From positions 111,087,163 to 111,151,162 of the forward strand of contig OX465284.1 of NCBI GenBank assembly GCA_949987705.1: a stretch of DNA of 64,000 bases, in the 5' to 3' direction. Shown one piece after another: positions 1 through 11,640 of the stretch (position 1 is the stretch's first letter; the number at the start of each line of letters is the position of its first letter). Both the position numbers and the translations under genes were made by a program. A model generated the notes under the pieces. That model was given only the letters and a program-made list of their open reading frames with translations. It searched no databases and had not been told where the DNA came from. The stretch is from Thereva unica. Taxonomy: Eukaryota > Arthropoda > Insecta > Diptera > Therevidae.

Positions 1-1500
1 ATTTGGATCGCTGGACAAAGAAGTCAACGGTCTGGAGTTCAGAACTGCCTCGATTTCTACTATTACGGCTTCCAGCTCTTCATATGTTGGTCACGACACT
101 GTCTTTCTTAGAAGATTTTTTGCTGCTTTCACAGCAGCTTCCCAGAGACCGAGGCTGGAGCTGGCGACAATATTCTCGACGACTTATAAATAGTTTGAGT
201 GCTCCCATGGATGCCTCTGTAGAAACGTCGCTAACTATTTCGAGATCTACTGCCTTCGTAGTTTAACCCCAGAACACTGCCACATAGCCTTTGTGAGGCC
301 TATTCCCTCTTATTTTATGGTGTATCCACATGAGTCAACAGCAGTTGACTCCGGCATTTTTGAACGGCCGTGCAGGCTGAACGCAATAGTGTGGTAAATC
401 GGCCATCATTTATTTTAAAAATTTGGTTTGCCTTGGCGCACCGTTTTACGACTAAACGCGACGAGCCCTTTGCTTCTTAGTAACGTTTACGTCTAGTTCT
501 TCCAAAAAATCTTAAAATGTATGCGACGACTCGCTGCAGCCTTCTCCGAAATGAAATCTGGTGGTGAATTTCATTCAAGAAGTCGTTCCGGGTTTTTTGG
601 GCCGCGGTTAATGCTGATCGTTTGCTTTCTTCATCGCATCGAAGGCTCTATGTACCGTGGTGTTTAAATTGACTCGTCGTCATGCAGGAACGGGAGTCCA
701 CAACTTCAGTTTTTCTGGAGATATGCCGGCAGAGGGGTGGCGATCGTTGGCGCTACGGATTCGACAAATTTATTTATAAAACAATATATTGCAGCGTGTA
801 ATCACAAAGCTAGATCTTAGCCTTATCTTTTGTAACTACGTCAGACAAATACAGATTGAGCTGAAAAAATAAAAGCTCTTGTTACAAACTCTACATCATC
901 CTTACCCACATTTACCATATTTTATTTACACTATTTTTTTAATCCAACCTTTCTTATTTTCCAGCTTAAAGCAACGAATATCAAAGTCAAAAAAGGACTA
1001 AAAACTATTCGTATTCGAAGCAATGAAAATGTGATGAAAGCCAAGGACATATCCGAATGTCTTATGATAAAATCTGTCCAACCGCATCTAAAAGAAAATT
1101 CACAAGTATTTGTCCACGGTTATGTGGCGTCAATATTAAATAAAAGTCCGTCTCATTTGTTTAGTAATTAACTATGACGACAAACTTGACCACTGACTCA
1201 AGAGAGAGACAAAATGTGGCCGTTACATGTTTGGAGATATTTGCCTTTTCCTCTTGTGGTGGTGATAGTGTGACGTTATAGCTTGTTATAGCTGCATTGT
1301 CAAAAATCCTATCACCACCCTGTGTTTCAATGAAATATTGTAATTTGTAAATGATGAATATATTGTCGAAATGTTTCTCAAAATCTAATGAGAGGTTTAA
1401 TGGTTTTGTTAGGGAATGAGATCGTGTAATTGGAAGAGTTTCGCCAACTATGAAACAAAGGGACAAGTTTCGTTAGTATGCAACTCATTTTACTGCCTAA
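1..1500. other. gene-poor left edge, one candidate terminal exon
   Basis: No family is recognisable here. The only coding-like signal is 965-1171 on the + strand: a pyrimidine-rich stretch ending in TTTTCCAG is followed by 68 open codons and a TAA stop, with lysine-rich content and no family I recognise. It could be the last exon of a gene starting left of the window, or chance. A 101-codon open frame on the - strand at 1161-1466 has no supporting signal. Confidence 0.25.
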
Positions 1501-1783
1501 AGTCAAAACGAAAGTCTATTAATAATGGAAATTGGTAAGTTTTTTTATAACATAAATATTTATTTGCTTCATACGACATAATTTATACATTCTTTAATTT
1601 TATATACATAACACAATTCTTCTTTCTCCTATACATTGTTTTAGCACTAAAGCAACATTTTTATAATTTATACAATAGTTTTTATCCTTTTTAATTGCTA
1701 AACATGTTTTTTTTTATTGTGATTCACTTTTTCTAGCAGGGTCGTCATAATATACAATTGGGGAAAGCTGTTAGTTTTGTACT

Positions 1784-3851
1784 TTAGAAAGTTTTGATCT
1801 TTTGGAGAGCGGCTGCTCCCAAATTTCCGATCATGTTGATTGAGCTGAAAGAAAGGAAGAAACGTGTAGTAATGCTGAAGGTATGAGGAAAATAGAAAAG
1901 AATACCTTAGCTTCTTTGATGCGGTTTCATGTTGCATGATGGTCTTTATAACAAGTGCTCCAATCAGCAGAGCTTGGAGCATCTGCGCAATTGGTATTTG
2001 CGAGCGCTCCACGATATACTCGTTCACAACCTTTGATTGTGGCTGGTCTGATAGTCTTGTTGAAGTTACCCTTCGGGTAAGATCCCTTGATTCACGACGT
2101 AAGTCTTCTCGGGCAATTTCCCTTGTGACATCTTGACGGAGGTCTACACGTCGGTTTGTGGCTCGACCTACATCTATACTCATACGTCGTAATTCCTCAG
2201 GATTTCGAGTAAGTTGCCTTGCGGTGACTTCTTCAACTCTAGCATTATTTTGTTCTTTCCTGAATTCTTCAACGCGTCGATCTTGATTGCGTTGTTCATT
2301 TCGTCTTTCAAGGTCCAATGAAGTTGATCGTCGATCAGCACGAATTTCTTCTCTTCGATCTAACCGTTCACTTACAAGTGATCGTTGAAGATCTCGCCTG
2401 TCTCGTTGGTCCAATGAAATCCGCTTCTGGTCTCGAACTTCTCGGACCCGATGTTCTCGTTCGTTTCTAGATTGTCTTGAATCGCGAATATTTTCCCGCC
2501 TGTCTTCTGTCCGCTCATGAATTCTTTCTTCTTGATATCTTATCTCACGATTGTCTTGTTGCATTGAATTAATTCTTCGTGAGTCTCGTCGAGTTTCTTG
2601 TTCTCGTCGGTCTGTTACACGTTCTTCTTCTCGTCTAGTATTTGCAAAACCACGGGCATCCATTGAAAGACTTCGACGTTCACGAGTCATGAGTCGTTCT
2701 CTTCGTACTGCTTCCTGCCTTTCCTCTCGTCTACCCTGTAGAGCAATTTCACGGCGAAATTCTTCTCGTTTTGTGTTCGAACTTCCACGAACTTCTCGGT
2801 CTCGACGTGTGTCAGTAGAAAGCCTAGCATCACGTTCCCTTACCTCACGCTCGCGAATTTCTTCTCGTCTTGTGTTCATCGTTCCTCGAACTTCTCGGTC
2901 TCGACGTGTGTCGACAGAAAGCCGATCAACTTCACGTTCTCTTACTTCACGCTCACGAAGTTCTCGTCTTGTGTTCAAACTTCCACGAATCTCCCGTTCA
3001 ACACGGTTTCGGTTGAGTTCTGGCCCACGAATCATGTCAGCCCTACGAGAGTTGTCTGCTCGTCGTGGTTCATCACGTTCAGAAGCTCGCACTAATCTTC
3101 GACTGACTGCTAAACTTATAGTTGGTGCAAATCTCCTTGAACTTCGATTGATGGAATAAACTCGTTCTTGCAATCGGTCTCGAACTTGATTTCCGTAAGT
3201 GTTTCGTCGCCTTAGTGACGATTCCTCTTCTCTATTTAGTGTTCGAGAGTTCCTAAGTTCTACTGTTCGGTCGCTTCTTCTCAGATGAACTCGATCTAGA
3301 CGTCGATCACTTTGTTGTCTCTCCTGATGTCTTAAGCCGTTTCGGGAATCTCGTATGAGTCTAACTCGTTCTTCTCCAGATCGAGTTGAGTCTACCCTGC
3401 GAAGATTTCGGTTTGTATCTCTTTCTTCTCGTGATCGTTCGTTTGGTAAATCTACTCGATTCCTTCCGTTTTGCCGATCAAGACGTGATTGAATATCTCG
3501 TTGATCCTTGACGTCACGTCGATCAATTCGGGATTGTTCACTTACCTCCCTCCGTTCTTGACGATATCTTAACTCTGAACTCCTAACATCGGATTCAGCG
3601 TTTCGATCTTCTCTTACACGTCGTGAATCTTCTGCAGAGCGAGAATCACTACGTCGGTTATCATTCACCGCCTCAACCAATCTTTTAGCTGCCCTTGAGG
3701 ATGGTTGAAAATCCAAACGAAAACGGTCAGAATCTTGCTCCACAAAACAAAATTGACCACGCTGGTCACAATTTCTATCCACAAAAGCTAACGAGTTTCC
3801 AAAAAGGACAAACACTAAAACTGAGGCGGTTTGCCAATAACCAGGTACCAT
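1784..3851 (-). CDS. secreted Arg/Glu/Asp-rich polyampholyte protein, paralog 1
   Basis: Two exons: 3851-1906 and 1844-1784, joined across a 61-bp GT-AG intron, give 668 aa. Residues 1-22 are a hydrophobic signal peptide (MVPGYWQTASVLVFVLFGNS...). A short conserved segment with two cysteines (NCDQRGQFC) follows. Then come about 550 residues dominated by R, E, D, S, Q and N, including 33-34-residue repeats (NTRREEIREREVRERDA type). The C-terminus has a hydrophobic stretch (IPIAQMLQALLIGALVIKTI), and exon 2 ends INMIGNLGAAALQKIKTF. Without splicing the frame runs on to 1698 with a different tail. The splice is preferred because the same 61-nt second exon is found in all three paralogs. The ATG has a TATA box and initiator upstream on the same strand. 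The alternating charges suggest a long charged helix or a disordered polyampholyte. The role is unknown; a secreted structural, glue or cocoon protein is only a guess. Confidence 0.85.
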
Positions 3852-3919
3852 CTTCCCACTAGCAAGTAGATATTTAGCACTTTTAACTTTATTAAGGATT
3901 CAACTTCTTCGAGAGTTCG

Positions 3920-4040
3920 AAGACTGACTGTGATGGAACTACGGTTTGGATGCTCTTTTATACACTTTAGAGTCCGTAGAACTCAATCAATTTTACACTT
4001 GGATTAAACGCCTTCTTAAATTTCTTATCGCATATGTGCA
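3920..4040 (-). promoter_or_regulatory. core promoter of paralog 1
   Basis: Read on the - strand: TATAAAAG at 3962-3955, then CACAGTCAGTCTT at 3932-3920, about 25-35 bp downstream, as the initiator zone. The upstream block TGCACATATGCGATAAGAAA lies at about 4040-4021. The last two blocks are identical in all three paralogs. GATAAG is a GATA-factor core site. Confidence 0.75.
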
Positions 4041-4314
4041 CCGGGCTTCTTCTCCCTCCTTATCTTTTTCATTACATAATACCACAGGAACAGAAACTCG
4101 AGTGGGTATTCTTGCTATGATGGCGACGTTGTAAGGACGATTTATTATCAATTATTGGTAAGAAGCGTGAAGGTTACGATCTGGCAGAAGAGATTTTTTT
4201 ATTTAGAATTAAATCGTCTCGTTCTTGAATGGCTGTTGTGGGTGTTTTATCAACAAACTAGGTTTGCACGCTTCTGTTGCTTGGCTTGGATTGTTTGTGT
4301 CCTAGAATTTTGAC

Positions 4315-4322
4315 TGACGTCA
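4315..4322. promoter_or_regulatory. TGACGTCA palindrome upstream of paralog 1
   Basis: A perfect cAMP-response-element type palindrome (CREB/ATF site) 464 bp upstream of the start codon. It is followed by GAGTTTCGA. The same arrangement recurs upstream of the other two paralogs (7036-7043, 15436-15443), so it is a conserved part of the duplicated unit. Confidence 0.55.
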
Positions 4323-5129
4323 GAGTTTCGAAGGATTATGCTGAGATCATGTACTGAAATTAACAAATACCATGCATACTTTTAATTTCTTTTGGAAGCA
4401 TGTCCTAAAGTTTTAATTGTGTACTTTTAACTTGCTGCTCTCCTCAGCTTGTGGAATGTTATAGCACTAAAACGCATTTGTGTTGGAAAACGCTCGAGTA
4501 AATATTCATGTGTAGAATCGATAGAAAACTACTCAATGAGTACTTTTTACTCATTCAAAAGCACTCGATTCTTTAAGTACCTACTTGTTTTGAAATTTCT
4601 GTGAACTGCCTTAGCGTAAAGTATTGTACTCACATGTACCAACTTCGTCTGCTTTCGATATTATTTTGACATCTAACAACCGAGCGATATCGGCACCGTT
4701 GTTTCAGTGAAACAGATGAGACAATCGAGGAATGCGACATATCTGGCCGGTATCATACCAACCGTTGTACAGTGGCAGATCCAAGGGGGAGAATAAGGGA
4801 CTTATGCGAAGCAGTACATTTGCCCCTTACACCACGGTAAATTGTACTGAGGCCTCAATTTTTGGAAATGTTCCACTTCAATCCACTTCCACTACTCTTG
4901 ATATGAGCGTGTATACCTGACCATCACCCACCCAAAACCAAACCCACGAATCTCAAGGAAAACAAAAAAACCCATTTGATGCTTTAGTGTGTGTAGTTTT
5001 TTTTATCGGCACCAAAAATACAAGTCTCACGGGCCCTACGTGTTGAACAAGGTTCGGGATATGGACTATACGGGCGGGACAGGGCCTGGAACGAACTGAG
5101 AACTGTCTCACAAAACAGTAACATCGTAA
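4323..5129. other. intergenic, nothing recognised
   Basis: AT-rich sequence between the paralog 1 upstream region and a Gypsy fragment. I see no coding exon, RNA gene or repeat boundary in it. Confidence 0.4.
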
Positions 5130-5990
5130 CAGGTCACAAACCTCTGTGCTACGCGTTTCAGCAGATTTAGGAGAAGCACCAAGGTAAACACGACATTTGG
5201 ATTTTATCAGTCAATTTTCAACAAAACATAGTTCACATCTCGGTCGCAGATTGTTTGTCGCTTACAAGGATTGATTTCGAAGGAATGGCTAAGGAGCAAG
5301 AAAGACAGCAGACCTCGCTAAGTTGTTAAACGATCGAACTAGAACAATCAAATTAAAACGATGCCTGTTCCCAACAGCCAATGCGAATTGTATTGCGACA
5401 TGGGTGAAAAATCAGTACGACCCTACGTACCAGAGAAGTTCAAGAAAACATTTTGGGAGACTTTACACGGGTTAGCGTACCCATGCTTACGAGCATCAAG
5501 GAAATTGATTACCAGACGAGCTAGACTAGACTAGCCAAGTTGAACACCCTTAACTGCTGTTTTGAACATGTTCAAATGGACATTATAGGACCTTTTCCAC
5601 CATCAGAAGGGAAAACTTATTGCGTCGTTTTTCGGGATGGGTGGTTTTGTCTTGCAGAAGTGCTACCAATGGAAAATATTAGAGCAGAAACTGTAGCCGT
5701 TATATTTTATTCTAGATGGATAAGCCGATTTGGACTTACACTAAGGATATCAACAGGCCACGGGATACAATTTGAAAGCAGCCTTTTTACAGAGTTGACG
5801 AGATTATTAGCTTCTTAACGTATTCATACGACACCATACCATCTCTAAAGCAACGGCATAATAGAAGATTATAACAATACTTTAAAAGCTACGTTTAGAG
5901 TACTAAATGAGAGAGAGTGGACAGGTAGATTGCCGAAATACTCCTCGGCATTAGAGCTTCGTTCAAAGCATTCATAGCAGAGATGGTCTA
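5130..5990 (+). mobile_element. degenerate Ty3/Gypsy pol fragment (RNase H to integrase)
   Basis: About 5131-5300 resembles the end of a Gypsy RNase H (TGHKPLCYAF, then a HISVADCLS segment). 5540-5818 is integrase core: HVQMDIIGPF with the first catalytic Asp, then FYSRWISRFGL. The second catalytic position reads STGHG where the family has TDxG, so that Asp is lost. A frame break follows, and SNGIIEDYN with the third acidic residue is in another frame. Stops interrupt every segment. No LTRs are visible nearby. This is a dead internal fragment. Confidence 0.75.
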
Positions 5991-7020
5991 TGGTCAAGTG
6001 ATTCACCTACCAACGAGGAGTTTTTTTTTAGATTTTGAGTAAAATTTCTATACTTCGGGAATGAAATGTCCCTTCAGCCACCCTTGGTCTTGTAGCCCAA
6101 GCACTACGTTGATTTATGCTAACTAGGCAATTAGCAACTTTTTTACTGCAAGGGCAGTTTGTGCGTTTCAGTTACGCTTGCCCATGGCATAAATCTAACC
6201 TTACTCTACCTAACCTTCGATACTTTAGACCCTTTGCCCTACTCTAACGTTTTATCTGGTATCATTTTCCAGTACAAGCCATTCATTCAACAGCATTATA
6301 GATTTTGTCTGCAGTTAGATCCTTTTCCTTAGTAACTTCCATGAATTGAGCTTGGAATGGTTTGCTTCGTCATTCGACAGCTTCTCACCGGTTAGTTTAA
6401 GTTGGCGTATACTATGTTTTATCTTAAAAGTGTCTAACCATCCTCTTTTAGCAACAAAGTCTCCTCTTCCAAGTCGGGCGTACAATAACTATTGAATATA
6501 TGCAAGCCCATTAAGTTAATTTAGGCGGGTGCCGTATGAACTCTCATGTTCGTACGTTAAGGTATGCACGGTTACGGTACGGCACGTCGTATTTTGTTCA
6601 GGCTTTGGGAGTCATACGTATGAAATACGAGCTCCAAATGTTTTTCCACAGTAGTGATATTCTACTTTGCATAGTACCAAATGAAACAGAAGAAGGTCCC
6701 TCCCCTAACTAAAATATATGACACGGTAATTGATGAACGGCAGTTACAGAGGTCGTTCGGATTATAAAGGTGTCCGGATTAGCTGGGGTTCGGACTATCA
6801 AGGCCCTGCGATAATTTTTTCCAGAGCACCTTTTTAATACCATGCCGGGAAAGCAGAGTAGTATATAATTCTCGGCAATCGAGAACGCGGAAGACTCTGC
6901 AATATCCTACCTCCACAGGTCAATGTTAACTATTTAATTCTGGCTAAAGTTCGTTTAACTAAATAACATCAATAAACAAATGTAAACAATTTCATAAATC
7001 CATAAATAATCAACTCCCAA
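5991..7020. other. intergenic, nothing recognised
   Basis: No convincing exon or element boundary seen. A 114-codon open frame on the - strand at 7010-7354 overlaps the conserved upstream region of paralog 2 and is taken as chance. Confidence 0.4.
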
Positions 7021-7035
7021 GTTCAATCGACACTC

Positions 7036-7043
7036 TGACGTCA
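7036..7043. promoter_or_regulatory. TGACGTCA palindrome upstream of paralog 2
   Basis: A perfect palindrome about 560 bp upstream of the start codon. On the - strand its flank (CAGAGTGTCGATTGAACTT) matches that of paralog 3 with one difference (CAGAGTTTCGATTGAACTT). That supports common descent of a distal control element. Confidence 0.55.
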
Positions 7044-7373
7044 GTATCCATCCCATAAGACGCAATTTTTCCCCGGCATAACAATCTTAAACTTATTTTT
7101 AAAATAAGGGCAGCAGTGTAAAAACCGTTTCTGATAAGACCACCCACAAATACCGAAGAGCGTGAAAGAAATTCATTCATAACAGACTCCCTTCCCCGCT
7201 GTAGCCAACCATTGCACGCTTTCCTCCTCGATAATTGATAATAAATTGTCCCTAACACCAGCCCCAAATCCTTTTGCCTAGTTAAGCCTCGTCTAGTCGG
7301 GGTAACCAATAAAAGTTTCATTTCCTCTGATATAAACGCAATAAAAGGAGACAAGAACGGGGGGACCTTAGCC

Positions 7374-7501
7374 AGTGCACATATGCGATAAGAAAATTGA
7401 ATAAGTTTAATAAAGGACTTGGAGTGTAAAATCGATTAAGATCCTTTCAGCTGAAGCTGTATAAAAAGGCGCTGCAGAGCGTCCTCAGCACAGTCAGTCT
7501 T
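7374..7501 (+). promoter_or_regulatory. core promoter of paralog 2
   Basis: The order is: TGCACATATGCGATAAGAAA (GATA core) at about 7376-7395, TATAAAAA at 7460-7467, and CACAGTCAGTCTT at 7489-7501. The layout is the same as in paralogs 1 and 3. Confidence 0.75.
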
Positions 7502-7601
7502 CGAGGTATCGAAGAAGGCGAAGTCTTGTGTCTTCACAGTATTGAAAGAAACTCTTGAAAGTGCAAAGAAGTAACATTTTAAAATTTTTGTCAGTGTGAA
7601 A

Positions 7602-9687
7602 ATGGTACCTGGTTATTGGCAAATCGCCTCAGTTTTAGTGTTTGTCCTTTTTGGAAACTCGTTAGCTTTTGTGGATAGAAATTGTGACCAGCGTGATCAG
7701 TTTTGTTTTGTGGAGCAAGATTCTGACCGTTTTCGATTAGATCTTCAGCCATCCGCAAGGGCAGCTAAAAGATTGGTTGAGTCTGTGAATGATAACCGAC
7801 GAAGTGATTCTCGCTCTGCAGAAGTTTCACGTCGTGTAAGAGAAGATCGAAACGCTGAATCCGATGTTAGGAGTTCAGAGTTAAGATATCGTCAAGAACG
7901 GAGGGAGGTAAGTGAACAATCCCGAATTGATCGACGTGACGTTAGGGATCAACGAGATATTCAATCTCGTCTTGATCGGCAAAACGGAAGGAATCGAGTA
8001 GATTTACCAAGCGAACGATCACGAGAAGAAAGAGATACAAACCGAAATCTTCGCAGGGTAGACTCAACTCGATCTGGAGAAGAACGAGTAAGAGTCACAC
8101 GAGATTCCCGAAACGACTTAAGGCGTCAGGAGAGACAGCAAAGTAATCGGCGTCTAGACCGAGTTCATCTCAAGAGAAACGATCGACCAGCAGAACTTAG
8201 GAACTCTCGAGCGCTAAATAGAGAAGAGGAATCCTCACTAAGGCGACGAAATACTTACGGAAATCAAGTTCGGGACCGATTGCAAGAACGAGTTTATTCC
8301 ATCAATCGAAGTTCAAGGAAATCAGCACCAACCAGAAGTTTAGCAGTCAGTCGAAGATTCGTACGAGCTTCAGAACGTGATGAACCACGACGAGCAGATG
8401 ACCCTCGTAGGGCTGACATGATTCGCGGGCCAGAACTCAACCGAAACAGAATTGAGCGAGAAGTTTGTGGAAGTGTGAATACAAGACAAGAACTTCAAGA
8501 GCATGAGGTAAGGGAGCGTGAAGTTGATCGGCTTTCTGTCGACACACGTCGAGGACGAGAAGTTCGAGGAACGTTGAACACAAGACGAGAAGAACTTCGC
8601 GTACGTGAGGTAAGGGAACGTGATGCTGGAAGGCTTTCTACTGACACACGTCGAGACCGAGAAGTTCATGGAAGTTTGAACACAAGACGAGAGGAACTAC
8701 GACGAGAAATTGCTTCACAGGATAGACGAGAGGAAAACCAGGAAGCGGTACGAAGAGAACGACTCATGAGTCGAGAACGTCGAAGTCTTTCAATGGATGC
8801 CCGTGGTTCTGCAAATACTAGACGAGAAGGAGAACGTGTAACAGACCGACGAGAACAAGAAACTCGCCGAGACTCACGAAGAATTAATTCAATACAACAG
8901 GACAATCGTGCGACAAGATATCAAGAAGAAAGGATTCATGAGCGGACGGAAGACAGGCGGGAAAATATTCGCGATTTAAGACAATCTCGAAACGAACGAG
9001 AACATCGAGTTCGAGAAGTTCAAGACCAGAGGCGGGTTACATTGGACCAACGAGACAGGCGAGATTTTCAACGGTCACTTGTAAGTGAACGGTTAGATCG
9101 GAGAGAAGAAACTCGTGCTGATCGACGCTCAACTTCATTGGACACTGAAAGACGAAATGAACAACGCAATCAAGATCGACGTCTTGAAGAATTATATCGT
9201 CATGACTTCAGGAAACAACAAAACCATGTTAGAGATGCAGAAGCCACCTCAAGGCAGTTTACTCGAAACTCTGAGGAATTACGACGTTTGAGTGGAGATG
9301 TTGATCGAACCACAAACCGACGTGTAGAACTCCGTCAAGATGTCACAAGGGAAATTGCCCGAGAAGACTTACGTCGTGAGTCAAGGGAGCTTTCACGAAG
9401 GATAACTTCAACAAGACTATCAGACCAGCCACAATCAAAGGTTGTGAATGAGTATATCGCAGAGCGCTCGCAAATACCATTTGCGCAGATGCTACAAGCT
9501 CTGCTGATTGGAACACTTGTTATAAAGACCATCATGCATCATGAAACCGCATCAAAGAAGCTAAGGTAATCTTAACTATTTTCCTCATGCTTTCATTATA
9601 ACTACACGTTTCTTCTTTTCTTTCAGTGCAATCAACATGATCGGAAACTTGGGAGCAGCCGCTCTCCAAAAGATCAAAACTTTCTAA
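7602..9687 (+). CDS. secreted Arg/Glu/Asp-rich polyampholyte protein, paralog 2
   Basis: Exons 7602-9565 and 9627-9687 flank a 61-bp intron (GTAATC...TTTCAG) and give 674 aa. The ATG at 7602 is chosen, not the in-frame GTG six bases earlier, because it matches the start of the paralogs (MVPGYWQIAS). The layout is signal peptide, NCDQRDQFC, charged middle, hydrophobic FAQMLQALLIGTLVIKTI, and C-terminus INMIGNLGAAALQKIKTF. Three 33-34-residue repeats sit at roughly residues 285-370. One repeat carries an extra Cys (REVCGS). Relative to paralog 3 it keeps a segment of about 35 residues (from ELYRHDFRKQQ to NSEELRR) near residues 530-565. It is convergent with paralog 3 and divergent from paralog 1. 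AATAAA follows in the shared motif GTGAATCACAATAAAAA. Function not recognised. Confidence 0.87.
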
Positions 9688-10480
9688 AGTACAAAATTAA
9701 AAATTTAATCAAACTGTATATTATGACGACCCTGCTAGAAAAAGTGAATCACAATAAAAATTACATATGCGACAATTAAGAAAAGTAGAAACTAGTATTT
9801 ATGAACAAAAATGTTGCTTTTTGTATTGTAAGAAATTCTAACTAAATTCTGTTAAATTCTCTTGGGCAACACTTGAGAGGATGAAGAGTGCTGTTATGTA
9901 AATAGAAATTTGTTAACTTATATGAAAATATGCGTACTTTAAAATATTATGTATATGTATGCCATAAGGCAAGTAAATATTTACGTAATAAAGAGCATTA
10001 TACAAAAATTGTTTTTTAATAGGCAAAGAGTTAAGTATTGTCGAGGGTAAATAAGACGGTAATTTTTGTATAAGTTTCAAGATAGAAAGTAAAAATCAAG
10101 TAACATAAGCCGTCCAATCGAAACAAAACAGAACTTCGTAGATATTTCACCAGATGGCGTCTAGCAGTTATTTTAAGAAAAGCACAATGGTTAAATGTTC
10201 AAACATTCAAAGAGCCAAAGTGAGTTTCAACTTTGTTTGCCTGGGCCAACTTCAGGGTAAGATAAGTTTAGGAAGCAATAAATGATCATTATAGGAGCAA
10301 ATTTCCAGCCTCAAAAGCCGGTTTGGGCTTGTGGGTAGCTTTTTATTTTCCAAAATATACAGTTATGGAAGCTTACTTCAAGTTTCATTATACTCACGCC
10401 CGTGATTCTTATTCGTAAACATAGGCCGAGTTAACTTCGCACATTCGTTTTTTTTTCAGTGTTACTCCATTGAAACTTCT
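9688..10480. other. 3' flank of paralog 2, duplicated in part downstream of paralog 3
   Basis: It contains the polyadenylation motif (AATAAA near 9753). Further on, ATTCTGTTAAATTCTCT and GAGAGGATGAAG at about 9846-9890 have reverse-complement counterparts at 12740-12780 beyond paralog 3. The duplicated unit therefore extends at least 100 bp past the polyadenylation site. The rest, from about 9990, shows nothing recognisable. Confidence 0.5.
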
Positions 10481-11091
10481 CGTGTTCAATCAACTCTTAT
10501 TTTCGTACGTTGGCAGGCGAGAAGCTATACACCTTATGATATTCCAGTCTCTACACGTGACTGGCTTAGAATAGCGCCGCTTTAATGGATCAGCTTATTC
10601 TAGCAGCTGATGTTTCTTAGCCTTTTGCCCTTTCTTCGGCTTCTTCCAATATCAACTTCCTGTGAATAGCCTTCAGTTTCGTTTCCGATTTCCTCTATCC
10701 AACCACGTTCTTCACTATGTGTCCTAGGAAGTTTTTCGGTATTAGTCGGCCTTCGGCCATTGCGTCGGTTCTCTCTAGACTCGCTGAATCTCACACCATA
10801 AAAAAAGACATGGTCTGCGTTAATCATAATTCACTTGCTCGCACTCCTTTGTAAACCATCTCTCCACGTTTGGATAAGTCTAACCAGACTCAACAGACCC
10901 TTCCCTGTCCTTGCCAATCCGTTACGAACTCGCAGTGCATTATCTGCCACCGCACTATATTCGGTTCGCCAACATAATGCTTGGTTATAGATAAGCATGC
11001 CTTTTTTCGCCCAGTATGTCTCTCCAGATGATCCCTGCACACGCCGCATCGTTGGACATGGTCCTGTATTCACAGCATGCACAGAGAACGC
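10480..11091 (-). mobile_element. R1-like LINE C-terminal and 3' remnant
   Basis: On the - strand broken frames read ADHVFFYGVRFSESRE, the C-terminal zinc-knuckle zone of R1-clade ORF2 proteins, followed by a tail and 3' untranslated sequence. The 3' part (about 10490-10680) is similar to 24480-24680 in the same orientation, so it is a repeated family. It ends at the TTA target site of the next element. Confidence 0.5.
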
Positions 11092-11094
11092 TTA

Positions 11095-11315
11095 GGCCCC
11101 TGTGCTGAAAGTCGAGTCGTGATTCATGACATGTTTTTTGAGGTTAAGAAAGTGACGTTTCAGTCGAATTGCCGACTTTCAGCATAGGGGGCTAAACTCG
11201 AACTTAGCACTTCAACTCTGGGCCACTATGCTGAAAATCGTAATTCGATGAAACTCACTTTCTTCAACTCAAAAAACTTGTCACGAATCACGACTCGACT
11301 TTCAGCACAGGGGCC
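11095..11315. mobile_element. 221-bp inverted-repeat element with TTA duplications
   Basis: The ends are inverted copies starting GGCCCCTGTGCTGAAAGTCG and running on through GAGTCGTGATTC. TTA lies directly outside both ends (11092-11094 and 11316-11318). An internal half-palindrome repeats the tip sequence (ACTTTCAGCATAGGGGGC). It has no coding capacity. The 3-bp TTA duplication and GG tip fit a non-autonomous PIF/Harbinger element. Confidence 0.85.
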
Positions 11316-11424
11316 TTAGTCTATATGCGGTCCTCGATTTTCTGTTGTAAATCATCCTCTTAAACGTAGCACGACTGAGATAATCAACTTCGCCATTAGG
11401 AGGCGACACCTTGGTATGATATGT

Positions 11425-11640
11425 GCTCCGATTTTGATGAGTGTGGCCTTGTTAGAAAGGGCTCGCCGTTTTCTTGCTTTCGAATTTTGGAGTCCCTTTG
11501 CTGACTTTGATGAATAATGCCTCGTTTGAAAGGGCTCGCTGCCTTGGCATTTTTGGCCGTTTTACGCATTTTTGCTATGGTGCTCCGATTTGGGTGAATG
11601 GAGCCTCGTTGGAAAGGGCTGGCGCTCATGAATTCAGACC
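11425..11640 (+). repeat. three degenerate tandem units of about 75-80 bp
   Basis: Units share TTTGATGAATnnTGCCTCGTTnGAAAGGGCT. They start near 11435, 11507 and 11587. Two unit copies are closer to each other than to the third. No gene is seen here; short open frames on both strands are a by-product of the repeat. Confidence 0.55.

Noticed and set aside
1698..1905. longer unspliced C-terminus for paralog 1
   Set aside because: The 61-bp intron with GT-AG ends and the same second exon occurs in all three paralogs; the read-through tail is not conserved.
2551..3159. 202-codon open frame antisense to paralog 1 (and 13608-14219 antisense to paralog 3)
   Set aside because: They arise from the Arg/Glu/Ser codon pattern read backwards. 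The equivalent frame in paralog 2 is broken (8370-8669 and 8666-8905), and there is no promoter or splice signal.
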